NCBI GenBank assembly: GCA_009746045.1
Contig: RPFO01000682.1
Span: 1 to 64,000, forward strand
Length of the DNA: 64,000 nucleotides
Direction of reading: 5' to 3'
From: Mesostigma viride
Lineage: Eukaryota; Streptophyta; Mesostigmatophyceae; Mesostigmatales; Mesostigmataceae
Under the pieces are notes generated by a model that saw only the letters and a program-made list of their open reading frames with translations, searched no databases and was not told the DNA's origin. The translations under genes were made by a program, and so were the position numbers. Positions 21,701-32,000 of this stretch are shown here, in pieces. Each line of letters begins with the position of its first letter. Within the stretch, counting starts at the first letter, position 1.

Positions 21701-24514
21701 TGTGCAGCCGCCCCTTGCGTGCGCGGTGTAGGTACGTGTGTGTGCAGCCGCCCCAAGCGTGCGCGGTGTGTGTACGTGTGTGTGCAGTTGCCCCTTGCGT
21801 GCGCGGTGTAGGTACATGTGTGTGCAGTTGCCCCTTGCGTGCGCGATGTATGTACATGTGTGTGCAGTTGCCCCTTGCGTGCGCGGTGTATGTACGTGTG
21901 TGTGCAGCCGCCCCTTGCGTGCGCGGTGTAGGTACGTGTGTGTGCAGCCGCCCCAAGCGTGCGCGGTGTGTGTACATGTGTGTGCAGTTGCCCCTTGCGT
22001 GCGCGGTGTGTGTACGTGTGTGTGCAGCCGCCCCTTGCGTGCGCGGTGGATGTACGTGTGTGTGCAGTTGCCCCTTGCGTGCGCGGTGGATGTACGTGTG
22101 TGTGCAGCCGCCCCTTGCGTGCGCGGTGTGTGTACATGTGAGTGCAGCTGCCCCAAGCGTGCGCGGTGTGTGTACATGTGTGTGCAGTTGCCCCTTGCGT
22201 GCGCGGTGGATGTACGTGTGTGTGCAGCCGCCCCTTGCGTGCGCGGTGTAGGTACGTGTGTGTGCAGCCGCCCCAAGCGTGCGCGGTGTGTGTACGTGTG
22301 TGTGCAGTTGCCCCTTGCGTGCGCGGTGTGTGTACATGTGTGTGCAGTTGCCCCTTGCGTGCGCGGTGTATGTACGTGTGTGTGCAGCCGGCCCTTGCGT
22401 GCGCGGTGTAGGTACGTGTGTGTGCAGCTGCCCCAAGCGTGCGCGGTGTGTGTACATGTGTGTGCAGTTGCCCCTTGCGTGCGCGGTGGACGTACGTGTG
22501 TGTGCATGCCGGCAATTGCGTGCATGGTGTGTGTACGTGTGTGTGCAGCCGCCCCTTGCGTGCGCGGTGTGTGTACGTGTGTGTGCATGCCGGCAATTGC
22601 GTGCATGGTGTGTGTACGTGTGTGTGCAGCCGGCCCTTGCGTGCGCGGTGTGTGTACATGTGAGTGCAGCTGCCCCAAGCGTGCGCGGTGTGTGTACATG
22701 TGTGTGCAGTTGCCCCTTGCGTGCGCGGTGGATGTACGTGTGTGTGCATGCCGGCAATTGCGTGCATGGTGTGTGTACGTGTGTGTGCAGCCGCCCCTTG
22801 CGTGCGCGGTGTGTGTACGTGTGTGTGCACTCGCCCCTTGCGTGCGCGGTGGATGTACATGTGTGTGCAGCCGCCCCTTGCGTGCATGGTGTATGTACAT
22901 GTGTTTGCACTCGCCCCTTGCGTGCGCGGTGGATGTACATGTGTGTGCAGCCGAACCTTGCGTGCATGGTGTGTGTACCTGTGCGTGAAGTCGCTCCTTG
23001 CGTGCATGGTGTGTGTACGTGTGTGTGCAGCCGCCCCTTGCGTGCATGGTGTATGTACATGTGAGTGCTGTTGCCCCTTGCGTGCGCGGTGTATGTACGT
23101 GTGTGTGCAGCCGTCCCTTAATTGCGTGCGCGGTGTGTGTACGTGTGTGTGCAGCCGCCCCTTGCGTGCATGGTGAGTGTACCTGTGCGTGAAGTCGCTC
23201 CTTGCGTGCATGGTGTGTGTACGTGTGTGTGCAGCCGCCCCTTGCGTGCATGGTGTATGTACATGTGAGTGCCGTTGCCCCAAGCGTGCATTGTGTGTGT
23301 AAGTGTGTGTGCAGCCGGCCCTTGCGTGCATGGTGTGTGTACATGTGAGTGCAGCCGGCCCTTGCGTGCATGGTGTGTGTACGTGTGTGTGCAGTTGCCC
23401 CTTGCGTGCGCGGTGTATGTACGTGTGTGTGCAGCCGGCCCTTGCGTGCGCGGTGGATGTACATGTGTGTGCAGTCGCCCCTTGCGTGCGCGGTGTGTGT
23501 ACATGTGAGTGCAGCCGCCCCAAGCGTGTGTACATGTGTGTGCAGTTGCCCCTTGCGTGCGCAGTGGATGTACGTGCGTGTGCATGCCGGCCCTTGCGTG
23601 CATGGTGTGTGTACGTGTGTGTGCAGCCGGCCCTTGCGTGCATGGTGTGTGTACGTGTGTGTGCAGCCGGCCCTTGCGTGCGCGGTGGATGTACATGTGT
23701 GTGCAGTCGCCCCTTGCGTGCGCGGTGTGTGTACATGTGAGTGCAGCTGCCCCAAGCGTGCGCGGTGTATGTACGTGTGTGTGCAGCCCCTTGCGTGCAT
23801 GGTGTATGTACGTGTGTGTGCAGCTGCCCCTTGCGTGCGCGGTGTGTGTACGTGTGTGTGCAGCCGCCCCAAGCGTGCGCGGTGTATGTACGTGTGTGTG
23901 CAGCCGGCCCTTGCGTGCATGGTGTGTGTACGTGTGTGTGCAGCCGGCCCTTGCGTGCGCGGTGGATGTACATGTGTGTGCAGTCGCCCCTTGCGTGCGC
24001 GGTGTAGGTATACGTATGTGTGCAGCCGCCCCTTGCGTGCGCGGTGTAGGTACGTGTGTGTGCAGCCGCCCCAAGCGTGCGCGGTGTATGTACGTGTGTG
24101 TGCAGCCGGCCCTTGCGTGCATGGTGTGTGTACGTGTGTGTGCAGCCGGCCCTTGCGTGCGCGGTGGATGTACATGTGTGTGCAGTCGCCCCTTGGGTGC
24201 GCGGTGTAGGTACGTATGTGTGCAGCCGCCCCTTGCGTGCGCGGTGTATGTACGTGTGTGTGCAGCCGCCCCGTGGTTGCGCGGTGTATGTACATGTGTG
24301 TGCAGTTGCCCCTTGCGTGCGCGGTGTATGTACGTGTGTGTGCAGCCGCCCCTTGCGTGCGCGGTGTAGGTACGTGTGTGTGCAGCCGCCCCAAGCGTGC
24401 GCGGTGTGTGTACATGTGTGTGCAGTTGCCCCTTGCGTGCGCGGTGTGTGTACGTGTGTGTGCAGCCGCCCCTTGCGTGCGCGGTGTATGTACGTGTGTG
24501 TGCAGTTGCCCCTT
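3737..24514. repeat. 40-bp minisatellite array, left part (about 520 units)
   Basis: The modal unit is GCAGCCGCCCCTTGCGTGCG followed by CGGTGTATGTACGTGTGTGT, 40 bp in all. Variants recur: CAGTTGCC for CAGCCGCC, AAGC for TTGC, GCATGG for GCGCGG, TACATG for TACGTG, and TAGGTACG or GGATGTACG. Units of 38-42 bp occur, mainly before 7000. Most monomers contain no stop codon in any minus-strand frame and few in plus frames. As 40 is not a multiple of 3, the array therefore shows huge overlapping open frames on both strands (HTHVHTPRTQG-type minus, CVRGVCTCVCSRPLRA-type plus). These are not credible genes. The array ends at a copia insertion that splits one unit. Confidence 0.97.
6860..22951. repeat. 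Higher-order repeats inside the 40-bp array
   Basis: The private variant CCGAACCTTGCGTGCATGG occurs at 6860, 10621, 13183, 15585, 17026, 19428 and 22951 (and again at 34841 beyond the copia element). A second private variant, GGTGGTTTTTCGTG, lies exactly 861 bp downstream of five of them: its GTTTTTCG starts at 7721, 11482, 14044, 17887 and 20289. The spacing 13183-15585 equals 17026-19428 (2402 bp). The block starting at 15585 is only 1441 bp and lacks the second marker, so it is an internally deleted version. Blocks of dozens of monomers have therefore been copied as units. Confidence 0.9.
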
Positions 24515-24960
24515 TGTTATGGATATTATATCCACCTGGCCACAATGTATCCCAGCCTGGTTTATTTCTTGTTGGATTTATTCCATATGGACTGGGAATT
24601 TTATAGCTATGATGAGCTAGATGGAACAGGCTCAATGAGCTGATCAATATTCATGTGCCATAGTCCTATTCTTGGACATGGATGACTTGTAACCTGAGTC
24701 AGCCTAGTAGCATCACGTATTTGATTGACAAGTGGTGCTATGGCCTATTGGACAAGTGTTTGGTCCATGAGCTGACAAGTGTTGGCAGCTCATGATGACA
24801 CATGTTATCACTTACATGATGACAAGTGGGTAGACTCATTGCATGACACTTGTCACTCCAAGGAGAAGAGATGTGTCACTTTATTAATCATGTTATGTGG
24901 CACATTATTACGTAGACACTTGGCATCTAGCTATTATGCCAGCTCATTGGATCATGTCTA

Positions 24961-25050
24961 GAATGTTCTAGGAATGTTCTAAGAATATGCCAGGAATATT
25001 CCTGGAATATACTGAGAATATGCTGGGAATATGCTAGGAATATGCTAGGA
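24961..25050 (+). promoter_or_regulatory. Heat-shock-element-like dyad cluster in U3
   Basis: GAATGTTC at 24961-24968 and 24972-24979, a half site GAA at 24983-24985, and GAATATTC at 24994-25001 fit the GAAnnTTC core of heat-shock elements. They are followed by several GGAATATGCT-like half sites. The cluster lies 60-150 bp upstream of the TATA box. Spacing between the dyads is 3 nt rather than the canonical 2, so factor binding is an inference. Confidence 0.45.
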
Positions 25051-25110
25051 TGTTTCTACAAGCTTCTGTGATGATGTCATTGCTGATGTCATCCTTCCTA
25101 GCCTAAAAGG

Positions 25111-25118
25111 TATAAAAG
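25111..25118 (+). promoter_or_regulatory. TATA box of the 5' LTR
   Basis: TATAAAAG lies 78 bp before AATAAA (25189-25194). This places the transcription start at roughly 25140. The same arrangement is kept in the 3' LTR (TATA at 28811-28818, AATAAA at 28889-28894), where the AATAAA would direct 3'-end formation. Confidence 0.75.
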
Positions 25119-25320
25119 GAAACTGCCCCCTAAGGGCAGGTACCTCCATTCAACCTCCATTCAAGCTCTTCTCCAACTATTATATTCTAATAAAGCCATT
25201 TATTCTTCCACGTAAATTGTCTTCAACCTCTCTTTCTTTCAGCACCTGCAAGGTGTGTGGGTAGCAAGGCCAAGCACAAGGCATTGTGTAAAACCCATTA
25301 GTTCCTCTCCCTTTCAAACA

Positions 25321-25332
25321 TGGTATCGGAGG
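25321..25332 (+). other. Primer-binding site (initiator Met tRNA type)
   Basis: TGGTATCGGAGG begins immediately after the CA end of the left LTR. It matches the start of the TGGTATCAGAGC site typical of plant copia elements, with one change, consistent with priming by tRNA-iMet. Confidence 0.85.
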
Positions 25333-25403
25333 TTTGTTACTGAGGAACAAGAAGACCACTGTGAACCCAGAGACATCCAGTTCCATTGGCGACTGAAGAC
25401 ACC

Positions 25404-26759
25404 ATGGCTACCAAGGAAGCGTGCTACAAGCAATTCCGGGCAACAAGCAAGTCCATCACAACGTTTGATGGGCGGTCTCTGAGGAAATGGGAAGAAATCA
25501 AGGCTGTGTTGAAGGCCTTAGCATCGGCCTATTGTGACCTGGTCAAGGTCCTAACTGGAGAGGAGGATTCGCTAAAGGAGGTCAAGACTGCGCTGCTGGA
25601 GGCGGAGGAGCTACTGCACGGAAGGCGTTCTGCTCAAGCAAAGAAGGAGGGCTCCCCTAACGGCCAGGTTTTCCACACTACTACGAAGAAAAGTGGAGGA
25701 AAGAGGCGGTGCAATTACTGCAAGAAGGCCGGGCACGTGGACACCCAGTGCTGGGAGAAGCATCCGGAGCTGAAGCAAGAACGCAAGAACAAGGCAACGC
25801 GACGGAACCAAGCGAGAAAGGAGCACTCACCAGGTGCCAGCGAGGCGCGTATCACCGAGGAGGCTGCGGAGCGGTCCGGCTTCGTCTTCGCCACCATCGC
25901 CGAGTCGCCATCGCCGTCGGATGCTGCTGCACTCACGCAGTATGAAAAGAAAGCACCGACCAGCTGGGTGCTGGATTCCGCAGCGAGCTGTCACATGACG
26001 CCATGCCCGTCGGACTTCGTGTGCCTGCACCCTCATGACAGGGAAATCGCCGGCTCAGGCGGCCAACTGAAGGCGACAGCCATCGGGACTGTCAAACTGA
26101 AGCTGCCGGGTCAGGACGCGGACGTGCACCTCCAAAACGCGCTGCTCGTTCCCAGGCTGAGCACCCGACTTCTATCAGTCGGCCAGCTCGTCAAGGATGG
26201 CCACAAGGTCGACCTCGCCCAGCGGGTTGCTGTGCTGGACAGCAGGCACTGCAGCATCGGGACGAGGAACAACACCTACTTTTTGCCCGCGCACGGTGCG
26301 GACGCAGCGATGGACGCCATCCCAGAGCTGAAATCGTCGGCGACGAGCTTCAAGAACGACGCTGCCTGTCAAGGGCAGAAAATGGCGAGCAGCGAGCGCA
26401 GCATCTCACGTGCCTCGGGACACGCGGCGGAGTGGCTGGCCGTGGGCCTAACGGTCATACTGGCCATGCTTGCCCGTGTATGCGGGATCGGGGGCGGCCT
26501 ACTGGGCATTACTCGCACACTGCGTGGCTTTTATACTCTGCGCCGGCCCAGTGGAAGTTCACGCCAATTCGAGAAGTTTCCAGCGCAATGGAGAAGTCCG
26601 TGTCAGACGCTGAAGTACTTCCAGAAACTGCGGTCCAGAACAGCCCAGTGCAGGCGGAGCGCGTTGTCGCCGCCAGCATACCAGGTGATACTGGTGCTAG
26701 TAACCAAAGTCCGGCGACCAGACCAAAGGCGCGGCGCTGAACGCTGCCAGCCTAACTGA
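25404..26759 (+). CDS. Gag-protease protein of the copia-type element
   Basis: The start chosen is ATG at 25404, in a good ACCATGG context. The frame is open further upstream only from a TTG. The 451-residue product begins with a fragment of a copia Gag (FDGRSLRKWEEIK near residue 21, then directly LTGEEDSLKEVKTALLEAEELL near 51-71). The middle of the usual Gag domain is missing, joined in frame. A CX2CX4HX4C zinc knuckle (CNYCKKAGHVDTQC) spans residues 103-116. An aspartic protease follows: LDSAASCHM with the catalytic Asp at about 191, and LLSVGQLVKDG near 256-266. After the protease comes a hydrophobic stretch (LAVGLTVILAMLARV) unlike integrase, then basic sequence to the stop. No integrase zinc finger or RT motif is present. 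The product could package RNA and mature Gag, but not copy or insert it. Confidence 0.85.
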   Translation: MATKEACYKQFRATSKSITTFDGRSLRKWEEIKAVLKALASAYCDLVKVLTGEEDSLKEVKTALLEAEELLHGRRSAQAKKEGSPNGQVFHTTTKKSGGKRRCNYCKKAGHVDTQCWEKHPELKQERKNKATRRNQARKEHSPGASEARITEEAAERSGFVFATIAESPSPSDAAALTQYEKKAPTSWVLDSAASCHMTPCPSDFVCLHPHDREIAGSGGQLKATAIGTVKLKLPGQDADVHLQNALLVPRLSTRLLSVGQLVKDGHKVDLAQRVAVLDSRHCSIGTRNNTYFLPAHGADAAMDAIPELKSSATSFKNDAACQGQKMASSERSISRASGHAAEWLAVGLTVILAMLARVCGIGGGLLGITRTLRGFYTLRRPSGSSRQFEKFPAQWRSPCQTLKYFQKLRSRTAQCRRSALSPPAYQVILVLVTKVRRPDQRRGAERCQPN

Positions 26760-28206
26760 GGGGGAACAAATTCGTGGCGCAAGGGCGAAATCGACCAAGC
26801 TGCCAAATTTTTCCAAGTCCTGGACTGCCAAGTCCGGTGCTGGCGCGAGGCCTCGAGCGAGCCGACAACGACGTGGACAGCGACCTGTCAGCCAAAGTGC
26901 GGTCAAGCACCAACGGTCAAGTCGACTGCAAAATGCTGCCAAGGCATCACGTCGGTCAGTTGACGGTGTTCGGCCAGGCCATGGCATTTGCAATTGCGCT
27001 AGCTGCAACGACCCTTGGAAATTGTCGCCCAGGATGCACAGACCCCACTCCTCAAGGTTGCCCTAATGTTTTGTCTGTGGGAAATGAACTTGTATGTCGA
27101 CTTTTGTGTCGTGTTTGCTGGAAATTGTGAGGCGCCGTAAGCGTGCGTTTTCTGGTTCTTTCTTTGTGTTCTTCCAGCAATTATGTGTTTATTTTGCCAT
27201 GCGTTCAGTGGCAATGGCCCACGCATTTTGGTATTGTTCCCACGAGACGTTTTCTACGTACCTGGAGTGTATATCCAGAGTTTTTGCACGCTATTTGTGG
27301 CACTAGTCTGCGGCGTAGTGAAGCGCCGTTGTATCGTCGTCTACGACTTGTTTTCGTAAGTAAAGTGCCTGTGACGCGTGTGTTATTTTGTTTTGTGCTG
27401 AGAGCATTGCTTGTATGCAAATGCTTACGTCCTTTGTGTCGAATTCGGCTGTGCATTTCGGCATAGCCTGTAATGTCGGACGTAATGTTTACTCTCGGGC
27501 ACTGATTTGTGAATCGTGACGAAGTAATCGTTACTTGTGTTCGCCTTTGTGGCGGTAATGTTTGCACGTCCTGTTTTCTTTGCTATGAAGCGTGTTTATC
27601 TGTTATGGCCACTGTGTTTGTGTTGAAGGTTGTATTGCACCTTGTTTGTGTGGCATTTGTTGCCAATATGTTTGTTTGCTCACCCCGTTTATTTGGCGTA
27701 AAACGTGATGTTGGTGTCATTTATTTTGTGAGATGGCGTATGTTATGTTGCTCCGTGTGTGTACAGCACGTGTTGTTGCCGTTACCCTACCTCTATACCG
27801 TTTGGGTTAGCTCATAGGGACCTTCTTTGTTGGCATGTGTTGCCGTATTATATGTGTGGGACTGTGTGCCCCTATTGTGTCCATGGGCAGCCGCTTTGAG
27901 TGAGGGGGGAATGTAGCATCTAGAGCACTTTTTCCAACTAAGGGTTGGGTATCAGCCATCCAGGATTGATGGGCAGCTAGTGCGTTGCTGCTATGGTAGG
28001 ACACTCATTCGCGTTGCCGGGGGGGGATCAGTGGCGGTAGTGCGGCTCATGACCGCATGTTGGAGCTTCAAGCGTTTCACGAGGACGGCATCTTCATTTT
28101 CAGTTGCACCATGCTAGCAACTGGACGGCATGCTACGAGCATGTGGTTAAGGGGGGTGTTGAGATTCCACCTACCCAGACATCTTTTGCATTGTGCCCAT
28201 GTGGCT
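26760..28206 (+). other. Non-coding internal 3' part of the copia-type element
   Basis: No integrase, reverse transcriptase or RNase H motif is visible in any frame. From about 27100 to 27830 the plus strand is GT-rich, with short open frames only. The region replaces the pol gene and may be filler or captured sequence of unknown origin. Confidence 0.6.
28145..28160 (+). other. Second polypurine-tract-like copy
   Basis: GGTTAAGGGGGGTGTTGA at about 28143-28160 mirrors GGCTAAGGGGGGTGTTAG at about 28203-28220, the true PPT/LTR junction, 60 bp further on. It may be a relic of an earlier LTR start or a duplicated tract. Confidence 0.5.
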
Positions 28207-28214
28207 AAGGGGGG
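28207..28214 (+). other. Polypurine tract
   Basis: AAGGGGGG sits immediately before the TG of the right LTR, the position of the plus-strand primer. Confidence 0.88.
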
Positions 28215-29021
28215 TGTTAGGGATATTATATCCACCTGGCCACAATGTATCCCAGCCTGATTTATTTCTTGTTGGATTTATTCCATATGGACTGGGAATT
28301 TGATAGCTATGATGAGCTAGATGGAACAGGCTCAATGAGCTGATCAATATTCATGTGCCATAGTCCTATACTTGGACATGGATGACTTGTAACCTGAGTC
28401 AGCCTAGTAGCATCACGTATTTGATTGACAAGTGGTGCTATGGCCTATTGGACAAGTGTTTGGTCCATGAGCTGACAAGTGTTGGCAGCTCATGATGACA
28501 CATGTTATCACTTACATGATGACAAGTGGGTAGACTCATTGCATGACACTTGTCACTCCAAGGAGAAGAGATGTGTCACTTTATTAATCATGTTATGTGG
28601 CACATTATTACGTAGACACTTGGCATCTAGCTATTATGCCAGCTCATTGGATCATGTCTAGAATGTTCTAGGAATGTTCTAAGAATATGCCAGGAATATT
28701 CCTGGAATATACTGAGAATATGCTGGGAATATGCTAGGAATATGCTAGGATGTTTCTACAAGCTTCTGTGATGATGTCATTGCTGATGTCATCCTTCCTA
28801 GCCTAAAAGGTATAAAAGGAAACTGCCCCCTAAGGGCAGGTACCTCCATTCAACCTCCATTCAAGCTCTTCTCCAACTATTATATTCTAATAAAGCCATT
28901 TATTCTTCCACGTAAATTGTCTTCAACCTCTCTTTCTTTCAGCACCTGCAAGGTGTGTGGGTAACAAGGCCAAGCACAAGGCATTGTGTAAAACCCATTA
29001 GTCTCCTCTACCTTTCAAACA
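28215..29021 (+). repeat. 3' LTR of the copia-type element
   Basis: Begins TGTTAGGGATATTATATCC and ends CTTTCAAACA. It matches the 5' LTR except for about seven small differences, including position 6, CCTGG/CCTGA, GTAGC/GTAAC and a one-base indel near the end. Confidence 0.95.
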
Positions 29022-32000
29022 CCCTTGCGTGCGCGGTGGATGTACGTGTGTGTGCAGCCGGCCCTTGCGTGCGCGGTGTGTGTACATGTGAGTGCAGCTG
29101 CCCCAAGCGTGCGCGGTGTGTGTACATGTGTGTGCAGTTGCCCCTTGCGTGCGCGGTGGATGTACGTGTGTGTGCAGCCGCCCCTTGCGTGCGCGGTGTA
29201 GGTACGTGTGTGTGCAGCCGCCCCAAGCGTGCGCGGTGTGTGTACGTGTGTGTGCACTCGCCCCTTGCGTGCGCGGTGGATGTACATGTGTGTGCAGCCG
29301 CCCCTTGCGTGCATGGTGTATGTCCATGTGTGGGCAGTTGCCCCTTGCGTGCGCGGTGTATGTACATGTTTTTGCACTCGCCCCTTGCGTGCATGGTGTA
29401 TGTATGTGTGTGTGCAGCCGCCCCTTGCGTGCGCGGTGGATGTACGTGTGTGTGCAGCCACCCCTTTCGTGCGCGGTGTATGTACATGTGAGTGCCGTCG
29501 CCCCAAGCGTGCATTTTGTGTGTAAGTGTGTGTGCAGCAGCCCCTTGCGTGCGCGGTGTATGTACGTGTGTGTGCAGCCGCCCCGTGGTTGCGCGGTGGA
29601 TGTACATGTGAGTGGAGCCGGTCCTTGCGTGCGCGGTGTATGTACGTGTGTGTGCAGCCGCCCCTTGCGTGCGTGGTGTGTGTACATGTAAGTGCAGCCG
29701 CCCCTTGCGTGCGCGGTGTATGTACGTGTGTGTGCAGCCGCCCCAAGCGTGCGCGGTGTGTGTACATGTGAGTGCAGCTGCCCCAAGCGTGCGCGGTGTG
29801 TGTACATGTGTGTGCAGTTGCCCCTTGCGTGCGCGGTGGATGTACGTGTGTGTGCATGCCGGCAATTGCGTGCATGGTGTGTGTACGTGTGTGTGCAGCC
29901 GCCCCTTGCGTGCGCGGTGTGTGTACGTGTGTGTGCACTCGCCCCTTGCGTGCGCGGTGGATGTACATGTGTGTGCAGCCGCCCCTTGCGTGCATGGTGT
30001 ATGTCCATGTGTGGGCAGTTGCCCCTTGCGTGCGCGGCGTATGTACATGTTTTTGCACTCGCCCCTTGCGTGCATGGTGTATGTATGTGTGTGTGCAGCC
30101 GCCCCTTGCGTGCGCGGTGGATGTACGTGTGTGTGCAGCCACCCCTTTCGTGCGCGGTGTATGTACATGTGAGTGCCGTCGCCCCAAGCGTGCATTTTGT
30201 GTGTAAGTGTGTGTGCAGCAGCCCCTTGCGTGCGCGGTGTATGTACGTGTGTGTGCAGCCGCCCCGTGGTTGCGCGGTGGATGTACATGTGAGTGGAGCC
30301 GGTCCTTGCGTGCGCGGTGTATGTACGTGTGTGTGCAGCCGCCCCTTGCGTGCGTGGTGTGTGTACATGTAAGTGCAGCCGCCCCTTGCGTGCGCGGTGT
30401 ATGTACGTGTGTGTGCAGCCGCCCCAAGCGTGCGCGGTGTGTGTACATGTGAGTGCAGCTGCCCCAAGCGTGCGCGGTGTGTGTACATGTGTGTGCAGTT
30501 GCCCCTTGCGTGCGCGGTGGATGTACGTGTGTGTGCATGCCGGCAATTGCGTGCATGGTGTGTGTACGTGTGTGTGCAGCCGCCCCTTGCGTGCGCGGTG
30601 TGTGTACGTGTGTGTGCACTCGCCCCTTGCGTGCGCGGTGGATGTACATGTGTGTGCAGCCGCCCCTTGCGTGCATGGTGTATGTCCATGTGTGGGCAGT
30701 TGCCCCTTGCGTGCGCGGCGTATGTACATGTTTTTGCACTCGCCCCTTGCGTGCATGGTGTATGTATGTGTGTGTGCAGCCGCCCCTTGCGTGCGCGGTG
30801 GATGTACGTGTGTGTGCAGCCACCCCTTTCGTGCGCGGTGTATGTACATGTGAGTGCCGTCGCCCCAAGCGTGCATTTTGTGTGTAAGTGTGTGTGCAGC
30901 AGCCCCTTGCGTGCGCGGTGTATGTACGTGTGTGTGCAGCCGCCCCGTGGTTGCGCGGTGGATGTACATGTGAGTGGAGCCGGTCCTTGCGTGCGCGGTG
31001 TATGTACGTGTGTGTGCAGCCGCCCCTTGCGTGCGCGGTGTAGGTACGTATGTGTGCAGCCGCCCCTTGCGTGCGCGGTGTATGTACGTGTGTGTGCAGC
31101 CGCTCCAAGCGTGCGCGGTGTGTGTACATGTGAGTGCAGCTGCCCCAAGCGTGCGCGGTGTGTGTACATGTGTGTGCAGTTGCCCCTTGCGTGCGCGGTG
31201 GATGTACGTGTGTGTGCATGCCGGCAATTGCGTGCATGGTGTGTGTACGTGTGTGTGCAGCCGCCCCTTGCGTGCGCGGTGTGTGTACATGTGAGTGCCG
31301 TCGCCCCAAGCGTGCATTTTGTGAGTAAGTGTGTGTGCAGCCGCCCCTTGCGTGCGCGGTGTAGGTACGTGTGTGTGCAGCCGCCCCAAGCGTGCGCGGT
31401 GTATGTACGTGTGTGTGCAGCCGCCCCAAGCGTGCGCGGTGTGTGTACATGTGAGTGCAGCTGCCCCAAGCGTGCGCGGTGTGTGTACATGTGTGTGCAG
31501 TTGCCCCTTGCGTGCGCGGTGGATGTACGTGTGTGTGCATGCCGGCAATTGCGTGCATGGTGTGTGTACGTGTGTGTGCAGCCGCCCCTTGCGTGCGCGG
31601 TGTGTGTACATGTGAGTGCCGTCGCCCCAAGCGTGCATTTTGTGTGTAAGTGTGTGTGCAGCCGCCCCTTGCGTGCGCGGTGTAGGTACGTGTGTGTGCA
31701 GCCGCCCCAAGCGTGCGCGGTGTGTGTACGTGTGTGTGCAGCCGCCCCAAGCGTGCGCGGTGTGTGTACATGTGAGTGCAGCTGCCCCAAGCGTGCGCGG
31801 TGTGTGTACATGTGTGTGCAGTTGCCCCTTGCGTGCGCGGTGGATGTACGTGTGTGTGCATGCCGGCAATTGCGTGCATGGTGTGTGTACGTGTGTGTGC
31901 AGCCGCCCCTTGCGTGCGCGGTGTGTGTACGTGTGTGTGCACTCGCCCCTTGCGTGCGCGGTGTATGTACGTGTGTGTGCAGCCGCCCCTTGCGTGCGCG

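Larger units (their letters stand above)
24515..25320 (+). repeat. 5' LTR of the copia-type element
   Basis: Begins TGTTATGGATATTATATCC and ends CTTTCAAACA. It contains a cluster of GACAAGTG-type motifs (24728-24870), a cluster of GAATGTTC/GAATATTC dyads (24961-25050), a TATA box at 25111-25118 and AATAAA at 25189-25194, giving a plausible U3-R-U5 order. Confidence 0.95.
24515..29021 (+). mobile_element. Non-autonomous Ty1/copia-type LTR retrotransposon with gag-protease only
   Basis: A complete 4507-bp element with two 806/807-bp LTRs (TG...CA), a primer-binding site directly after the left LTR, a polypurine tract directly before the right LTR, and a 5-bp target duplication CCCTT (24510-24514 and 29022-29026). 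The flanking DNA is the 40-bp array. Removing the element and one CCCTT restores a normal unit. The 2894-bp internal region encodes a shortened Gag with a zinc knuckle and a copia-type protease. No integrase, reverse transcriptase or RNase H motifs are visible, so mobility would need proteins in trans. The LTRs differ at only about seven positions by eye, so insertion is recent. It resembles the TR-GAG class described in plants (recalled, not searched). Confidence 0.92.

Noticed and set aside
26760-28206. Hidden integrase or reverse transcriptase in the copia element
   Set aside because: I looked for HHCC, DDE and YVDD-type motifs in all frames and saw none. The internal region is also too short.
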